DNA from: Heliopora coerulea
Taxonomy: Eukaryota; Cnidaria; Anthozoa; Scleralcyonacea; Helioporidae
Assembly (NCBI GenBank): GCA_030142905.1
Contig: JASJOG010000032.1
Coordinates: 2,141,001 to 2,205,000, forward strand
Length of the DNA: 64,000 bases
Direction of reading: 5' to 3'
Below, piece by piece: positions 42,760 through 53,554 of this stretch; position 1 is the first letter of the stretch; each line of letters starts with the position of its first letter. The notes beneath the pieces were generated by a model. The model saw only the letters and a list, made by a program, of their open reading frames with translations, was not told where the DNA came from and ran no database searches. The translations under genes and the position numbers were made by a program.

Positions 42760-43586
42760 CCTAAAACACTGAAAAGAAAACTCAATATTCTACCCTTTTT
42801 TGTTTAGCTAGGTAAATACGCCTCTGGTTAGTCATCAAATATTTGACAATATTTGAAAATGGAAAGGCACTTTAAAAGATTATATCTGTCTACTTCAAAT
42901 TTAGAAGGAGGTAGACCCAAAAGGCATTTGTGGCTTCCGATTAGTTCTAGCGGAAATGGCGTTACAAGTTACCATGAGCATCTCAGTGTTCAATTTGAGT
43001 ATGTTATGGTGAGATCCTAGCTGATTTTTTTGACTAAATTTGCTGCCCCACGTGGATGTTTCACTCGATTGATTATGATTTAAAAGGTAAAATCGAATAT
43101 AAGTATTGTTTATGCAAATAACCTATTTTAGTGTTGTTTGGAAATTGCCCTATAAAAGGAAGCCCTTGTGTATTCTTGTGTATAAGACTGAGTGATTTCA
43201 GACTACGGTACTACAATAGATTGTCTTGAGTCCTGTTCATGGATATCTTATGTCAGCACTGTCAAAACATGTAAATACTACAAGTTTTTAAAGACAAAAT
43301 CTGAGAAGAGATTTGCAAACTGGAGATGACAGATTTAATATTAACTTCAGTGTTAGTTAATATGATTGTACAACTAAAATTACCAGGTATAAACCACTCT
43401 TTTGTATAAAACTTAGCACCAATGATGGGATTTGTTTTTACTCCATTGATATTTGGTGACATGGCTTATATGCAATAAAATTACAATACAGGATATGCTC
43501 TCAATAGTTTGGGAACCAGAATAAACTTAAATTGTATATAATCATGTACAATAGCAGTTTTTTTATGATCTGTTTAAAAAAATTCT
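42760..43586. other. Ginger 3' untranslated part
   Basis: No gene recognised between the terminal repeat and the transposase stop. The only minus-strand frame of note (43262-43462) has no family features. Probably 3' untranslated sequence of the transposase transcript. Confidence 0.4.
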
Positions 43587-44973
43587 TTACTGCTCCAGAG
43601 TGCATTGTGGACTACATTTCCATTTCATATTTTTTCTCTTGAAAAACATCTCTGGGACTTCACAGCACTTTCTGTGAAACCACTTGCAGCAACTGGCACA
43701 TTCAACCATGTCATCCTCTTGGCTAACATATGGAAGGCGACAGGTACAGTAGATTGGTACTAGAACCTTCTTGTCAGGTGATACATTTCCAGCATTTCTT
43801 GGGACACATGGAAACATATCCACTCGGCCTTGGGTGAAACAATTCCACAAGTGACTCCTGATGTTGCATCTTCTGAAAGTCACCAAGCTTGGATCCTGTC
43901 CATAACACAAAGCTGCAACAAAAGTAATGGAAAATACACCACAGTCATATCCATTTGTCTGCTGTGTGACTAGCTCGATAGAGATTTCTATAACCTCTTG
44001 TGACTGAAGGTGTAGAATACCAGCAATTTGTTTCTTAGTGAAACTATTGACCCCTGAGTACATGCTATCATAGAGTTTAACAGTGTTCATTTGGTCGCAA
44101 AAAATGTTACTGATACATATCCAGTGGTTTGCACCAGTGTGAAGAATTTGGATGAATTTTCCTCTCATAACATCGAACTGTTGAACAATACCAAGTGTAG
44201 TTGGTTGTAGACCTTGTATATTTGGGAATCGCTGCTTCAATAACTTTTGTGCCTTACCAATGTGAGTGTCTCTAAGTAAACCATTTTTCTTTATTATGTC
44301 ATGATCATCTTCATGCAATTGGTAGTTTGGTGTCTTCATCTTGTGTATTGAACTGTCACTTGCCTTTCTTTCTTCCACAAACTTGCACTCTTCTTCTTCA
44401 ACAGTTTTTTCAATTGTATGGTCAGGTTTGGATTTCTTTGATGGTACGTTGGTTCATGCTGGCTTACATCGCTTGTTGGGTTTCTTCTTCCAGTTCTTCA
44501 TAATTTCTTTAACATGGTATTTTCCTCCATGTTCCAGGTAATCCTCTACTTCATGATAAGAGATTTTTAAAATGGCCTGACAGAGGAATATAAGGGCTTC
44601 AGGAAACACAACTTTTGTTAGGAAATCTGTATTAGAAGTTGGAAACCATTTGTGCAGCTCTCCAAGAATGAATTCCAATCGATCTTCAGTAAAACCTCAA
44701 AAAAAGACATTAAAAGATAAGTCTTTCTTCTCAAGGCTTGGGGCATTCTTGCTAAAACCAGAACTGAAAATCTCATACCTCCAGCATTTTTCTTTGTTAC
44801 TTAATTTGCTGGTCAGCTCATTCTTAATGCATGAAATATGTGGTAAGATATCCTGCTTTTGCATGTTTTTAATTTTTCTGTCAAATATTTCACATTCCTG
44901 TGAAGTAAAAGACTTTGACTGATCCTTTTTTGCTTCTGGCTTCTTTGTTGACTGTTTTGATGCTGTTTACTCT

Positions 44974-45070
44974 GCTTCTGCAATTATTGCTTCTGCAATT
45001 ATTGCTTCTGCAATTATTGCTTCTGCAATTATTGCTTCTGCAATTATTGCTTCTGCAATTATTGCTTCTG
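44974..45070 (-). repeat. 15-bp coding microsatellite in the Ginger linker
   Basis: Six to seven exact copies of ATTGCTTCTGCAATT (plus strand). In the transposase frame they encode repeating AEAII, so length changes keep the frame. It lies in the linker between integrase and protease domains. Confidence 0.9.
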
Positions 45071-45732
45071 TCTTCTTTGCTTCTCTTCAATTACATTCTG
45101 TCTGTACTTGTACATCTGGCTGCTGTGCATTAATAGATGAAGTTGCTTGTTGTGGGATCTCTACATTGTCTTCCTGTTTGTATGGTTTCAAGTTTTTTAT
45201 TGACTGCTGTCTCACTATCTTTTTTGTTGAAGGATTGAGCAACTTGTAGACTCCCCTATCAGCATTCACCTCTATAATTTCATATGGACCAATCTATTGA
45301 TCTTCTAGTGTGTGCCCTTTCTTTGTTTTCTGCAGCATGTTATGAACCAAGACAGCTTCTCCAACTTTGAATTGGCACACCGGTTGACCCTTCTTTTTTT
45401 GGTATTGTGCTTTTTGCTTTTCTTGGGCTTTTTTAATATTGGAATCAACTATAGGAAATATGGTATCCTTCATCTGTGACATCTGCTCAACATGTTCTCT
45501 GATGACTACTTCATTACTTAAATCTTCCATCAGCTGTGCAATGTCATCTAAATCAATGAGGTTTGTTTCACTTTTTTCCACTTCAAAAGGGAATCTTGGA
45601 TTTCTTCCAAACATTAAATAAAAGGGACTATATTTAGTTGAGGTCGACTGATTTGTATTGATTGCAAAGAGTGCCCCTTCCACATATTCATCCCATCTGC
45701 GATCTTTACCATCCATTACTTTTTTGAGTGTT

Positions 45733-45828
45733 CTTCAAAGAAAAAAAAAATAGTTATGAAGATTGGTTAATAACAATATGAATTGTTTAAAGCAAATTTA
45801 TGATGTAATGTAATAATTTTTCAATTAC
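45733..45828 (-). other. Ginger transposase intron 3
   Basis: Donor after TLKR (GTAATT) and acceptor TTTCTTTGAAG. Removing 96 bp joins TLKR to TLKKVMDGKDRRW in frame, restoring the known order after the catalytic Glu. Confidence 0.75.
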
Positions 45829-45935
45829 CTTTTTAAAGTCTGGTTAGTCCTTTCATCTAGACCATTTGACTGGGGGTGGTATGCAGAAGTAATATGGTGT
45901 TTGATTTTAAAAAGAGAGAATAATGCCTCATTTAC

Positions 45936-46017
45936 CTAAAAAACAAAATTATATTATGAAGTAATTAATTTGGTCAAGTTTGTGGTTATTGTAAAAATTA
46001 GACAAATAGTAGCCTAC
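45936..46017 (-). other. Ginger transposase intron 2
   Basis: Donor GTAGGC after FVNQ, acceptor TTGTTTTTTAG before VNEALFSLF. 82 bp. Splicing keeps the integrase core in frame between the second Asp and the Glu. Confidence 0.8.
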
Positions 46018-46294
46018 CTGGTTCACAAATTCCCATCCTTGGTCTGAAATAATATGTGCTGGAGATCCGTGTCTACAAAAAGTGGAGTATAGACCCTTTG
46101 CCACACTGGTTGCACTTTTATCTGGTAATGGAATTGCCTCAACATACTTTGTTCCCCTTTTTTGAAGTTGTATGAGCATCAATCAGGTCAATACCAATCA
46201 GGTACCATACGTGAGGAACTACTTTAACTGGATGAAGAACATCATAAGTATTTTTTTCTGCTGCACTATGCTGACATCGATCACACTCCTTTAT

Positions 46295-46370
46295 CTATGA
46301 AAATATGAAAGATTTGTATTATTGTTGTTGTTGTTGTTGTTGTCACAATTATTATGTGTATTTTATTTAC
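46295..46370 (-). other. Ginger transposase intron 1
   Basis: Donor GTAAAT after DTVEMV, acceptor CATATTTTCATAG before KECDRCQ, 76 bp, containing a TTG/CAA microsatellite. It lies within the zinc finger, between the two His and the two Cys. Confidence 0.8.
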
Positions 46371-47041
46371 CATTTCAACTGTGTCTTTGTAATAATCTGG
46401 CCAGTAATAGCGTTCCCGTATCTTCTTGATGGTGTTGTCTTCCACGGTGTCCTGCGTAAGTTCCCAAGTGACATTCGTCGAAAACTGTTGACTTCTGATC
46501 TTCAAGTATGACCAAGCATTTATTAACTTCACCATCTTTCATTTTATCAAGGTAGAACAGTGAGTCTGATTTTGCCTCATACTTGAACTTTTTTGCAAAT
46601 TTACACAAAACTAGTTTTTCTTGTTTGGTAAAACTCTCAGGATATGCGCCATGTTTTACATATTCAACTAGATTTTGATATTTTATCAGATCCATTGAGA
46701 TACAAATTTGTTTTCTGCTAAATTTTAATGCATTTAAGTTTTTTTTACCCGCCAAATTTGCATTCTATTTCCACTTGCAAACCTATAGCACAGAATAGAT
46801 AATAATAATAATGTTGATTATCCATTCTGTGCCTATGGGGAAAACCATAGGGGAAAGCCCAGATTGCTTTCCAGTCCTCTAGTGTGCTGGGGAAATCCAT
46901 ATCACTAGGGTTTTGTGAATGTAGGGTAGTCAGGTAGGGATACTCATAACATGGCAGCCATATTGGCAGGGGGTACCCATATCACTAGTGATCTGGGTAC
47001 AGGGATACACAAAACACGGGGATACCCAAATCACTGTGACA

Positions 47042-47163
47042 CCGCTATTACCTCATCTCCAAAAGATCCTACCCTGAAAGAATATGAATATTCAGTGGTC
47101 TACAAATTTACATGGCCTGGTTGTCAAGCCTGCTGTATTGCTATAAGCCTCTACACATATTAA
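47042..47163 (+). pseudogene. Penelope GIY-YIG endonuclease start, truncated
   Basis: ITSSPKDPTLKEYEYSVVYKF then TWPGCQACCIAISLY. The family pattern is NVVYKFxCPxCxxxYIGxT; the Y of YIG is a C here and the frame stops after 41 codons. The first four bases (47042-47045) are the Ginger duplication. Confidence 0.7.
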
Positions 47164-47433
47164 AGAATATGCAAAAAGCACTGCTTCGAAAACACAACCA
47201 CATTAACACTTGCAAACACTTTTTATATTTTCAATCCTTGTTAAATCTACCATCCAGTATAAATGATCTTAACAAATCTACAATTATCTAAATTTTTAAC
47301 AACTGTCAAATATGAGACATTATCTATCCACTGACTAAAGCCTCCAAAGAACTTATAATGTTCTGTTAATAACTTGCTTGGTGTCACTAGTTTTTTCTTG
47401 TATATATATTAGACCACTCGGCAGTCATCATTC

Positions 47434-47464
47434 CTGATGATGACTGCAAGGTAGTTGAAACGTC
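47434..47464 (+). ncRNA. Hammerhead-like motif in the Penelope 3' terminus
   Basis: CTGATGA, a short spacer with a possible ACT/AGT stem, GAAAC and then GTC. All conserved core blocks are in order and the layout matches the copy at 16430-16466. The inverted partner at 41590-41632 has lost GAAAC. Confidence 0.45.
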
Positions 47465-48304
47465 AAAAATAAAAATGTTTTCACTATTCAGAGTTTCCAT
47501 TGTTTTCTATGTTGATAGACTGTAAAACGATTCTTGAGGTGGTGTACATCTTTGCCATGCAATCCATATAATTTAGACACCTTTTTGTAACAGCAGCGGT
47601 GTCTTGTCATAGTTGATGTGCTTTTTTAGATGGAAAACTTGTCAGCGCCATTCTTTTAAAAGTATGACAGGAGGTTGTCCAGTGATGCATTCATAAATTG
47701 TGAAGAGTCAAAATCCAGACTGCTGATACAGAAATAAATGTACTTTAATATGTTGTTTGAGATAGTTAATTTTCAAATTCTTCAGTTTTCCAATACCTTG
47801 CATGATTAAGTGAGAGTTGTAGCCATGCAGATTATGCAGGATCACAATGATCTTGACCCTGATCACCCTATTAAGATATTATTTGCATACTTAGAGTAGA
47901 TGAAAGGTTAAGATTGTTTTCCAGAGATTATCATAACCAAGAATATGTGCAGTAGTCAAAGTAGCCAACAGCTTTCAAGTTAATCACCATATCTGATCGG
48001 CTTCAAGTTCAAATTCACAGATATGACAATGGGTGTTACCTCAAAATAATTGCTGTTCTTTGTTCCCTATTCACATGGGCTCAATCAGTTCTAGTTTCTC
48101 TTGAATACATTGTTGTTCTTTTTCCAGACATTCCAGAAACTTGTCAAGTGTCTTCCCATTGATAAACCACTGGAAGTTTATAGTAGTGATCTAATTCTGA
48201 AAGGATCACACATAAAAAGCTGGAGAGTTGATGTTAGTGGTTATACTTTCAAAATCTGTATAAATGACTAACAGTGGTGATATGATATGTTCTTTATTTG
48301 CTCT

Positions 48305-48545
48305 CAAGCTATTCTACTCAGAAAAACTTTCTGAGTACCTGATGGGAATTGAACCTGTAATCTTCTGATCACCGGTGAGATGCTCTAACCATTGAGCTGC
48401 ATGGACTCAGATGGTGAGTGAAGGTTACATTTATGTACTTTACCTACCACATTTAATAACATCATCAATTAGTACTAAAATAAATAGAAGGTTATGGGTT
48501 GGATTCCCATCAGGGAATCAGAAAGTTTTTTTTTTTTTGAGTAGA
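48305..48545. repeat. Hairpin-type repeat with a tRNA-like block
   Basis: Left arm GTACCTGATGGGAATTGAAC and right arm, reversed, TCCCTGATGGGAATCCAACC, together with ATTCTACTCA tips and a poly-T run (48527-48538). The left part, with ATTGAGCTGCATGGACTCAG, resembles the tRNA-like SINE at 37214, so this is a rearranged member of that family. It interrupts the polymerase pseudogene. Confidence 0.65.
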
Positions 48546-49387
48546 ATACCTTGAAGGCATACAAAGAACATCATATAACTACCAAGCTACTACACTTAAT
48601 AAAAGTGTGGTATTGTATTTGTTTTGGAATTCAGTGCATTGTGGGCCATGTTGACAGCAGTGAGGTTCATGATCTCAAAGAAGGTTTTTGCAGATAAATC
48701 CATGAAGGTAATATGGACATTAAAACATTCTGGCCATAGATTAATTTATTTGAATCTTTGAGGCAGTAGTGTTTTGATGAATATGGCAGCAAATTAACAT
48801 GCATGTCAAAGTGTTCTTTTGTGATGTAGATGGGAGAGAGCACCATTTCAAAACCAAACACGTTAATCAAAATATTGTTTAGTGGTTCAAAGTTGCCATC
48901 CTTGTCAATTGTTACAGGAAAGTCAATGACATCAAAATTAGATAGTGGGAAATTCTTTTTAGATTGGGCTTCTTAGGTGAAGTAATGTACCTGGAGCCTG
49001 TGAGTAGAGTATAGCTATCCATGTTTAAAATGAGATGGAGTGTTTCCTCTAATATCCAGCTACCAAGCAATTCAGACTTTGCTTGTCTTACCATCATTGA
49101 GGTTTGAGTTCATGACTATTTACTGTTGTCGTACAGATACTACATAAGTGAGGTTTGACAGTCAAATCTTTCCTATTGGGTTTGGGATTAACAAATCAAA
49201 CTTTCACACTAATAAACCACTTCAGAGCCGAGTTTTCCTTTCACTCTTTTGACAAACGGTTGATGACTGGTTTGATTTTGCCATATAGAAACTGTGTTAC
49301 ATCATGTTCTGAGTTTGATCTTTTTAAGGTAAGCCTCAAAGGTAGAGGTTGACTGACAAGGGTGCTCATTATCTGCCTGAGGCTTTT

Positions 49388-50735
49388 TAAAGGGGCACTC
49401 CACTCGAAATACAAGTTGGGTTCATATGAAAAATCTTACCAACATTAGGCTATCAGGAAAATTTCTCTGGCTAATTTAATTTAGTTAAGGAGATATTGCA
49501 TGCTGAAGTTTTAAATCTTGCCAAATTTGTGACGCCATGTTGTCTTTCCCGTGCAGACACATATTGTCAGCAAAGTATCAAATATGACGTCAGCGAGTGC
49601 TTCTTGCTCGATTACCAATGTTGTTTTGAAGTAAATTACAAATGAGAGTTGTCAGAGAGAGTTCTGAGGAAGGTTGTTCTAGTTCAAGCTGTAGACGACT
49701 TCCTCGAAGATAACCTTAACCTGGATGGTGTTCAAGGTTATCAATTTCAACCTAGATGAAATTCATACACGGGAGAATCGAGTGAATCTGATTACGGCAA
49801 TGTGGATGAGTCAGTTAACGCTGAACAAAGTTCTGTCACTTGACTGGAGAAGTTGGACTGATAAGTTTTAATTGAATTTCTCGTTACTTTTTTTAAGTAA
49901 TGGTATTCTATAAGGAAGACATGACTTCTGTAAACTTTTCTTGCCGATACCACCAGAGTATTTTGAACCAGTTTGTTTATATTGAAACCAAACAGCATGA
50001 AAATCAGGATTATCTGTTGACTTCATACACTTCCTCATTCTTATCTACACCAATTGAATTTCCTGACAGCAAATACATTCCTCTTCTCTGTCCATTATTT
50101 GTCAGTTTTTGCATGTACACCAGAAAATGAAAGGAGCTTTTGAGTGGCTATGGGAATGTTTGGAATCCCGCTGATACTGGTTCAAAATATTCTAGTGGTA
50201 TCAGCAAGAAATGTTTACAGAAGTCATGTCTTCCTTATACAATACCATTACATAAAAAAAAAAATAACGAGAAATTCAATTAAAACTTACCAGTCAAAGT
50301 TATACAGTCGAGTGACAGAACTTGTTTCAGTATTGACTGACTTATCCACATTGCTATAATCAGATTCACTTGATTCTCCAGTGTATGAATTTCGTCTAGG
50401 TTGAAATTGAGGAGTTTGAATGGCTTGAACTAGAACAACCTTCCTCAGAAGAACTCTCTCCAACAATGCTCATTTCTAATTTACTTCAAAACAACAATGG
50501 TAATCAAGCAAGAAGCACTCACTGATGTCATATTTGGTACTCTGCTGACAATCTGCATCTGCATGGGAAAGACAACATGGCATTGCAAATTTGGCATAAT
50601 TGTGAACTTTGGCATACAACATCTCCTTAACTAAATGAAATTAGCCAGACAAATTTTGCTGATAGCCTAATGTCGGTAAGATCTTTCATATGAACCCAAC
50701 CTGTGTTTTGAGTGGAGTATCCTTTTTTCAACTTG
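49388..50735. mobile_element. Foldback-like element with ~580-bp inverted arms
   Basis: Arms 49388-49975 and 50165-50735 are inverted copies (about 90 percent by eye), with shared text such as TTGGGTTCATATGAAA, AGGCTATCAG, GACAACATGGC(AT)T and ACCATTACTTAAAAAAAGTA-like tracts. Ends read GGGGCACTCCACTC and GGATACTCCACTC. The central ~190 bp is unique, with no recognised gene. It would fold into a large hairpin. The superfamily is not determined; a non-autonomous DNA transposon is likely. Confidence 0.85.
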
Positions 50736-50860
50736 GTCACCAACTCTTGGTTTCTTTGCAATGGGAGTGTCACTGGATTTTTGTAAGTCTTCACTTCACA
50801 AATGATCGGACTTTCCAAAAGCATTCCATTATGGTAAAACTCCTTTAACCCTTAAGTGCC

Positions 50861-51387
50861 CAAGCTGGGTCCCCAAGGACCCGTAACAGATAATTTTTTA
50901 TTATTTTTATATCATTGTACTCAGTTTTGGTCATTTCCCTGGTATTCCTCAACAATTTGTCCATTTTATTTTTTTAAGTTACCAAAATGTATAACTAAAT
51001 TGATATTGAAATATGTAATTATGTCTACACAGGTGAGTAGTATAAGTTCAGGAGGAGATTATTCCAAAGACTTACCAATCAGGAGACAGGATTTTTTTGA
51101 ATGGACCAATCAGGGAGCCGGATTCGGGATTACCGTCAGGGGGAGTGACTTAAGAATTTCCTATTAACGTTTAGACCAATCAGCGATTGGCATTCGTGAA
51201 TACCTAATAAACCCTGTCCGGTTTTGGGGTGGGTTGGACTCAGTGCATGCGGACCTAACCTAGGGTCGTCTCGGGGGAGATTTTGGTAACCAACGGCCGT
51301 GCAAAACCCAAAACACCCTCTCCTCTCCGACCACTCTTGCTGTTTCGACGAGAGATGATCAGGACAAGAGCAAAAAACGGAAAAATT
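50861..51387. other. Host-like spacer with higher GC
   Basis: No gene recognised. Base composition rises in G and C towards 51,050-51,400, with several ACCAATCAG and CAATCAGGGAG boxes (CCAAT-like) near 51075-51185. This could be the flank of the tRNA gene. Confidence 0.35.
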
Positions 51388-51460
51388 GGCTTGATGCGGG
51401 GTTCGAACCCACAACCGTTCGATTAAAAGTCGAACGCTGTACCGACTGAGCTAATCAAGC
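51388..51460 (-). tRNA. tRNA-Lys (UUU)
   Basis: Full 73-base cloverleaf: acceptor GCTTGAT/ATCAAGC, D arm with box A TAGCTCAGTCGG, anticodon stem TTCGA/TCGAA around loop CTTTTAA (anticodon TTT), and T arm GTGGGTTCGAACCCCGC with box B GGTTCGAACCC. All stems pair, with a single mismatch or weak pair in the T stem, and the discriminator is C. No intron. Unlike the tRNA-like blocks at 37 kb it is not in a repeat. It could still be a recently copied pseudogene. Confidence 0.85.
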
Positions 51461-51499
51461 CATCTTGCCAACACGAGAGTAATAATAACAGGACTATCG

Positions 51500-52440
51500 G
51501 ACCCCGTTTTGCCGTTGGTTTTATTATAGCGTCATTGTTTGACAAAAAAAATCGTGATTACAATCACGGTTTTGTTTGTGTGTGGTTTTTGACGCGGTGA
51601 GAAACGAGAACGACCCGGTAATAATAATAAAATGCTATACTGTGTGTGCGAGAGTATTCATATATGCTTTGCCGATTGAATCCGTCGATAGGAAATTGAA
51701 CAGTCACTCTTACCTCTCGTGTTCTTTGGTGAGACAGCATACGACGCAAATCATGATTTGATTTTATTTTATTTTAACTTTGTTGTTGTTCTTGTCTTTG
51801 TTTCACATTTTGAAGCAATGTTATGTCGATGGTGCCAAATCTTCGTTTCTTGTTCTTGTTCTTTCTTTTGAATACTGTTCTTGATCTCAATTTGTGGAAG
51901 ATTTCTGTGTCTTGGTTGTGTTGAAAGGGTTTGTCTTCGCTTCAAGAGAAGTGGTGGTGGTCGTTCTTTGTTTGCTAATGAAAACGGAGGGAAAACAAAT
52001 GGAAATAAAAACGTCAATGTTTCTTTGACTGCGTTCGAAATAATATCGAAAGAATTGCCAAAGTTTTGTTAACAAAATGATGTGAAATGAGGTTTCGTAC
52101 CTGTGGTTATTTGGAAAATATTGATGAATTTGTGACATCGATTATGTGTTTGTCGGGTTTTGATGACACGGTGCCTTTGGGGAGGATTTCTTTCGACAAT
52201 TGTTCGGTTGTCTGCAAATAATTTGTGAAAATTTTTTTATAATATTGTCACGTTTGTGTTTATGAGTTTTTGGATGTGTTTTTGATTTGTTTTGTTGAGA
52301 ATAAAAGTGAAAAATATGCTGCTTACCTTTCTTGTGCTTCGTCCTGTGATTGCCTCGTGCGTTTGTGTTGTGGTTTGATTGATGAATAAATTGGAATACG
52401 ATTACTATCAACCACGGTACTTGAGTTTTCAAGAGGTTTG
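51500..52440. other. Left subterminal region of element 2
   Basis: G/T-rich plus strand with low-complexity frames on both strands and no recognised family. A perfect short palindrome, ATCGTGATTACAATCACGGT, lies at 51551-51570 and could be a binding site or a terminal fold. Probably terminal repeat and promoter sequence; the partner end is outside the window. Confidence 0.35.
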
Positions 52441-52441
52441 A

Positions 52442-52633
52442 ATGAAAAGACGTTTCTATTCTTTATGCGATTCAAAATACCAAGAAATTGTATTTGTTTG
52501 TGACTTCAGATCAAAGAAGTGTTTTGAAACTCGTAAAATCGACAATGATAATTTGAAAGAAAAATTGTGGGTCCGACTTTTCGGTCACTCTTGTTACAGA
52601 ATCACTTACTCATCTCGGACCCTGGTGTGGTGA
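52442..52633 (+). CDS. Small Cys-containing protein of element 2, unknown
   Basis: Open frame of 63 codons starting MKRRFYSLCDSKYQEIVFVC, basic with four Cys. The reading is compact, but no homologue in element 1 is seen and no domain is recognised. Coding status uncertain. Confidence 0.3.
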   Translation: MKRRFYSLCDSKYQEIVFVCDFRSKKCFETRKIDNDNLKEKLWVRLFGHSCYRITYSSRTLVW

Positions 52634-52731
52634 AGGTTTGAACTGTTTGAGGAATTTTCAAGTTGGTTTGACACTTAGCACAACGCGTCTTGTCTCCGAA
52701 GAGACATTTGATGTTTCAATAATTTGTATAT

Positions 52732-53554
52732 ATGGAATCTGGAAAAGAAGTGTTTGTGCCTAAACGGTTGACGAGCGGTGTCGTCGAATTGGTGGATTGT
52801 GCTTGTGTGAAATCTTTTGAAATTCTTTGCGAGGATTATTTGAATATTATGCTTTGGCCAATGTGATTGGGAAACATGTTATTTCCAGTTATCAGGATAA
52901 AGTGCTTGTGCGTGATTTTGATTTCAATTTGTTTACTGAACATTATAACGATTTTTTTGAATATTTGGGTTATGTTAATAATGGCTTGATGGGTGATTAT
53001 GTTTGTAAAATATGTAAAGTGAATTATATTCTTCCCAAAAGCGATGTGATGCTTTTGTCGTTTGACATTATGAAAACTTTTTATCAAAGAGTCAGATGAA
53101 AATGCATCTTTACAGATATGTTGTTGTTCAGGGGGATTGTGCGAAGGGTTTGAAACGATTGTGTACCGAAAGTATGGATATTGACGGCGATATGCATTAT
53201 TTTTGCAAAGATTATGTTCGTTCGATTTGGGGGCGTCATACGATAATGGAATTGAAAGTTTCACATGGCTTTGATGAAATTGCCGATGGAGTTGTTGGCG
53301 AAGTTAAATTTGCCGTGACGTTTTTGGGTGTTGGAAGTCTTAATAAAAATAATAAGTGTCCAGTTGAAGCAATAGCAAATTCCATTTTGGTTTCTCGACA
53401 TAAGATCGTGGAAAGGGATGGCTTCAAAGATATTGATGATTTTGAAACGTATTGTAATTTTTCTGACAACATATTCGTGGAAACATCTGAGGAAGAATTG
53501 GAAGAGGAAGAATCAGAAGACGATGAAATGAGAAAAGAAGAATGTGGTCATTAG
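52732..53554 (+). pseudogene. Element 2-specific protein with acidic tail, frameshifted
   Basis: From ATG 52732 (MESGKEVFVPKRL) the frame runs about 40 codons, shifts near 52850 into 52827-53099, and shifts again near 53095 into 53096-53554. The reassembled reading would be about 270 residues: a helical start, a CKICKVNY zinc-knuckle-like motif, a basic middle, and a strongly acidic end (EEELEEEESEDDE). No family recognised. Element 1 shows no counterpart, so this is either lost there or gained here. Confidence 0.45.

Larger units (their letters stand above)
43587..46755 (-). pseudogene. Ginger transposase: integrase, Ulp1-like protease, PHD finger
   Basis: Spliced minus-strand gene. Order: an H2C2 zinc finger (DECHLGTYAGHRG ... 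KECDRCQ), catalytic D (GIDLIDAH), D (SDQGWEFVNQ) and E (QSNGLDERTNQTLK), then NQSTSTKYSPFYLMFGR and a GPY-like domain (VGEAVLVHNM ... RGVYKLLNP). After a linker with a 15-bp repeat come an Ulp1/C48 protease (ANHWICI, KLYDSMY, TNGYDCGVF for the His-Asp-Cys triad) and a PHD finger (CTCRLPY ... CASCCKWFHRKCC). Three introns are visible (46295-46370, 45936-46017, 45733-45828). Damage: frameshifts near 46455 and 46170 and stops near 45240, 44965, 44695 and 44455. Confidence 0.88.
42694..47041 (-). mobile_element. Ginger DNA transposon, 4.35 kb
   Basis: Terminal repeats begin TGTCACAGTGATTTGGGTATC on the left, mirrored at the right end, and include GATCACTAGTGATATGGGTA on both sides; the right arm has an extra CCCCGTGTTTTGTGTA. 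The transposase gene on the minus strand joins a Gypsy-type integrase to an Ulp1-like protease and a PHD finger, the domain set described for Ginger transposons. It lies inside a Penelope endonuclease frame that becomes continuous once the Ginger is removed. Confidence 0.92.
41546..47512 (+). mobile_element. Penelope-like element, carrying a Ginger insertion
   Basis: Ends are partial inverted copies of one terminal sequence: 41570-41640 reversed against 47430-47500 (CCTGATGATGAC...AAGGTAGT...AAAATGTTTTCACT). The plus-strand interior has reverse-transcriptase-like frames (41666-42237), a later segment near 42290-42480 (VHFLNIKITSKG), and, after the Ginger, a GIY-YIG endonuclease start (VVYKFTWPGCQACC). 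This order is diagnostic of the group. It is broken by stops and by the Ginger at 42694-47041. Confidence 0.85.
47513..50860 (-). pseudogene. Polinton-type DNA polymerase B pseudogene, N-terminal half, cut by two repeats
   Basis: Minus-strand coding in pieces. 48650-49140: NNILINVFGFEM, YITKEHFDMHVNLL and HYCL, an N-terminal stretch typical of animal Polinton polymerases. 47860-47900: ILHNLHGYNSHLI, the Exo II counterpart. 47700: FMNASLDNLL pattern. 47580: LLLQKGV and PPQESFYSL before the Penelope edge. The piece 50740-50850 (LLESPIICEVKTYKNPVTLP) probably belongs to the same protein further upstream. The hairpin repeat at 48305-48545 and the foldback at 49388-50735 interrupt it. This lineage differs from elements 1 and 2. 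Confidence 0.7.

Noticed and set aside
44974..45070. Regular repeats that could suggest a CRISPR array
   Set aside because: The units are 15-bp perfect tandem copies without spacers, inside a eukaryotic transposase frame.
46315..46345. TTG microsatellite as a separate feature
   Set aside because: Short and contained in a transposase intron; noted there.
51881..52138. Overlapping frames near the left end of element 2
   Set aside because: Both strands give low-complexity Arg/Lys/Thr or Gly-rich products with no match in element 1.
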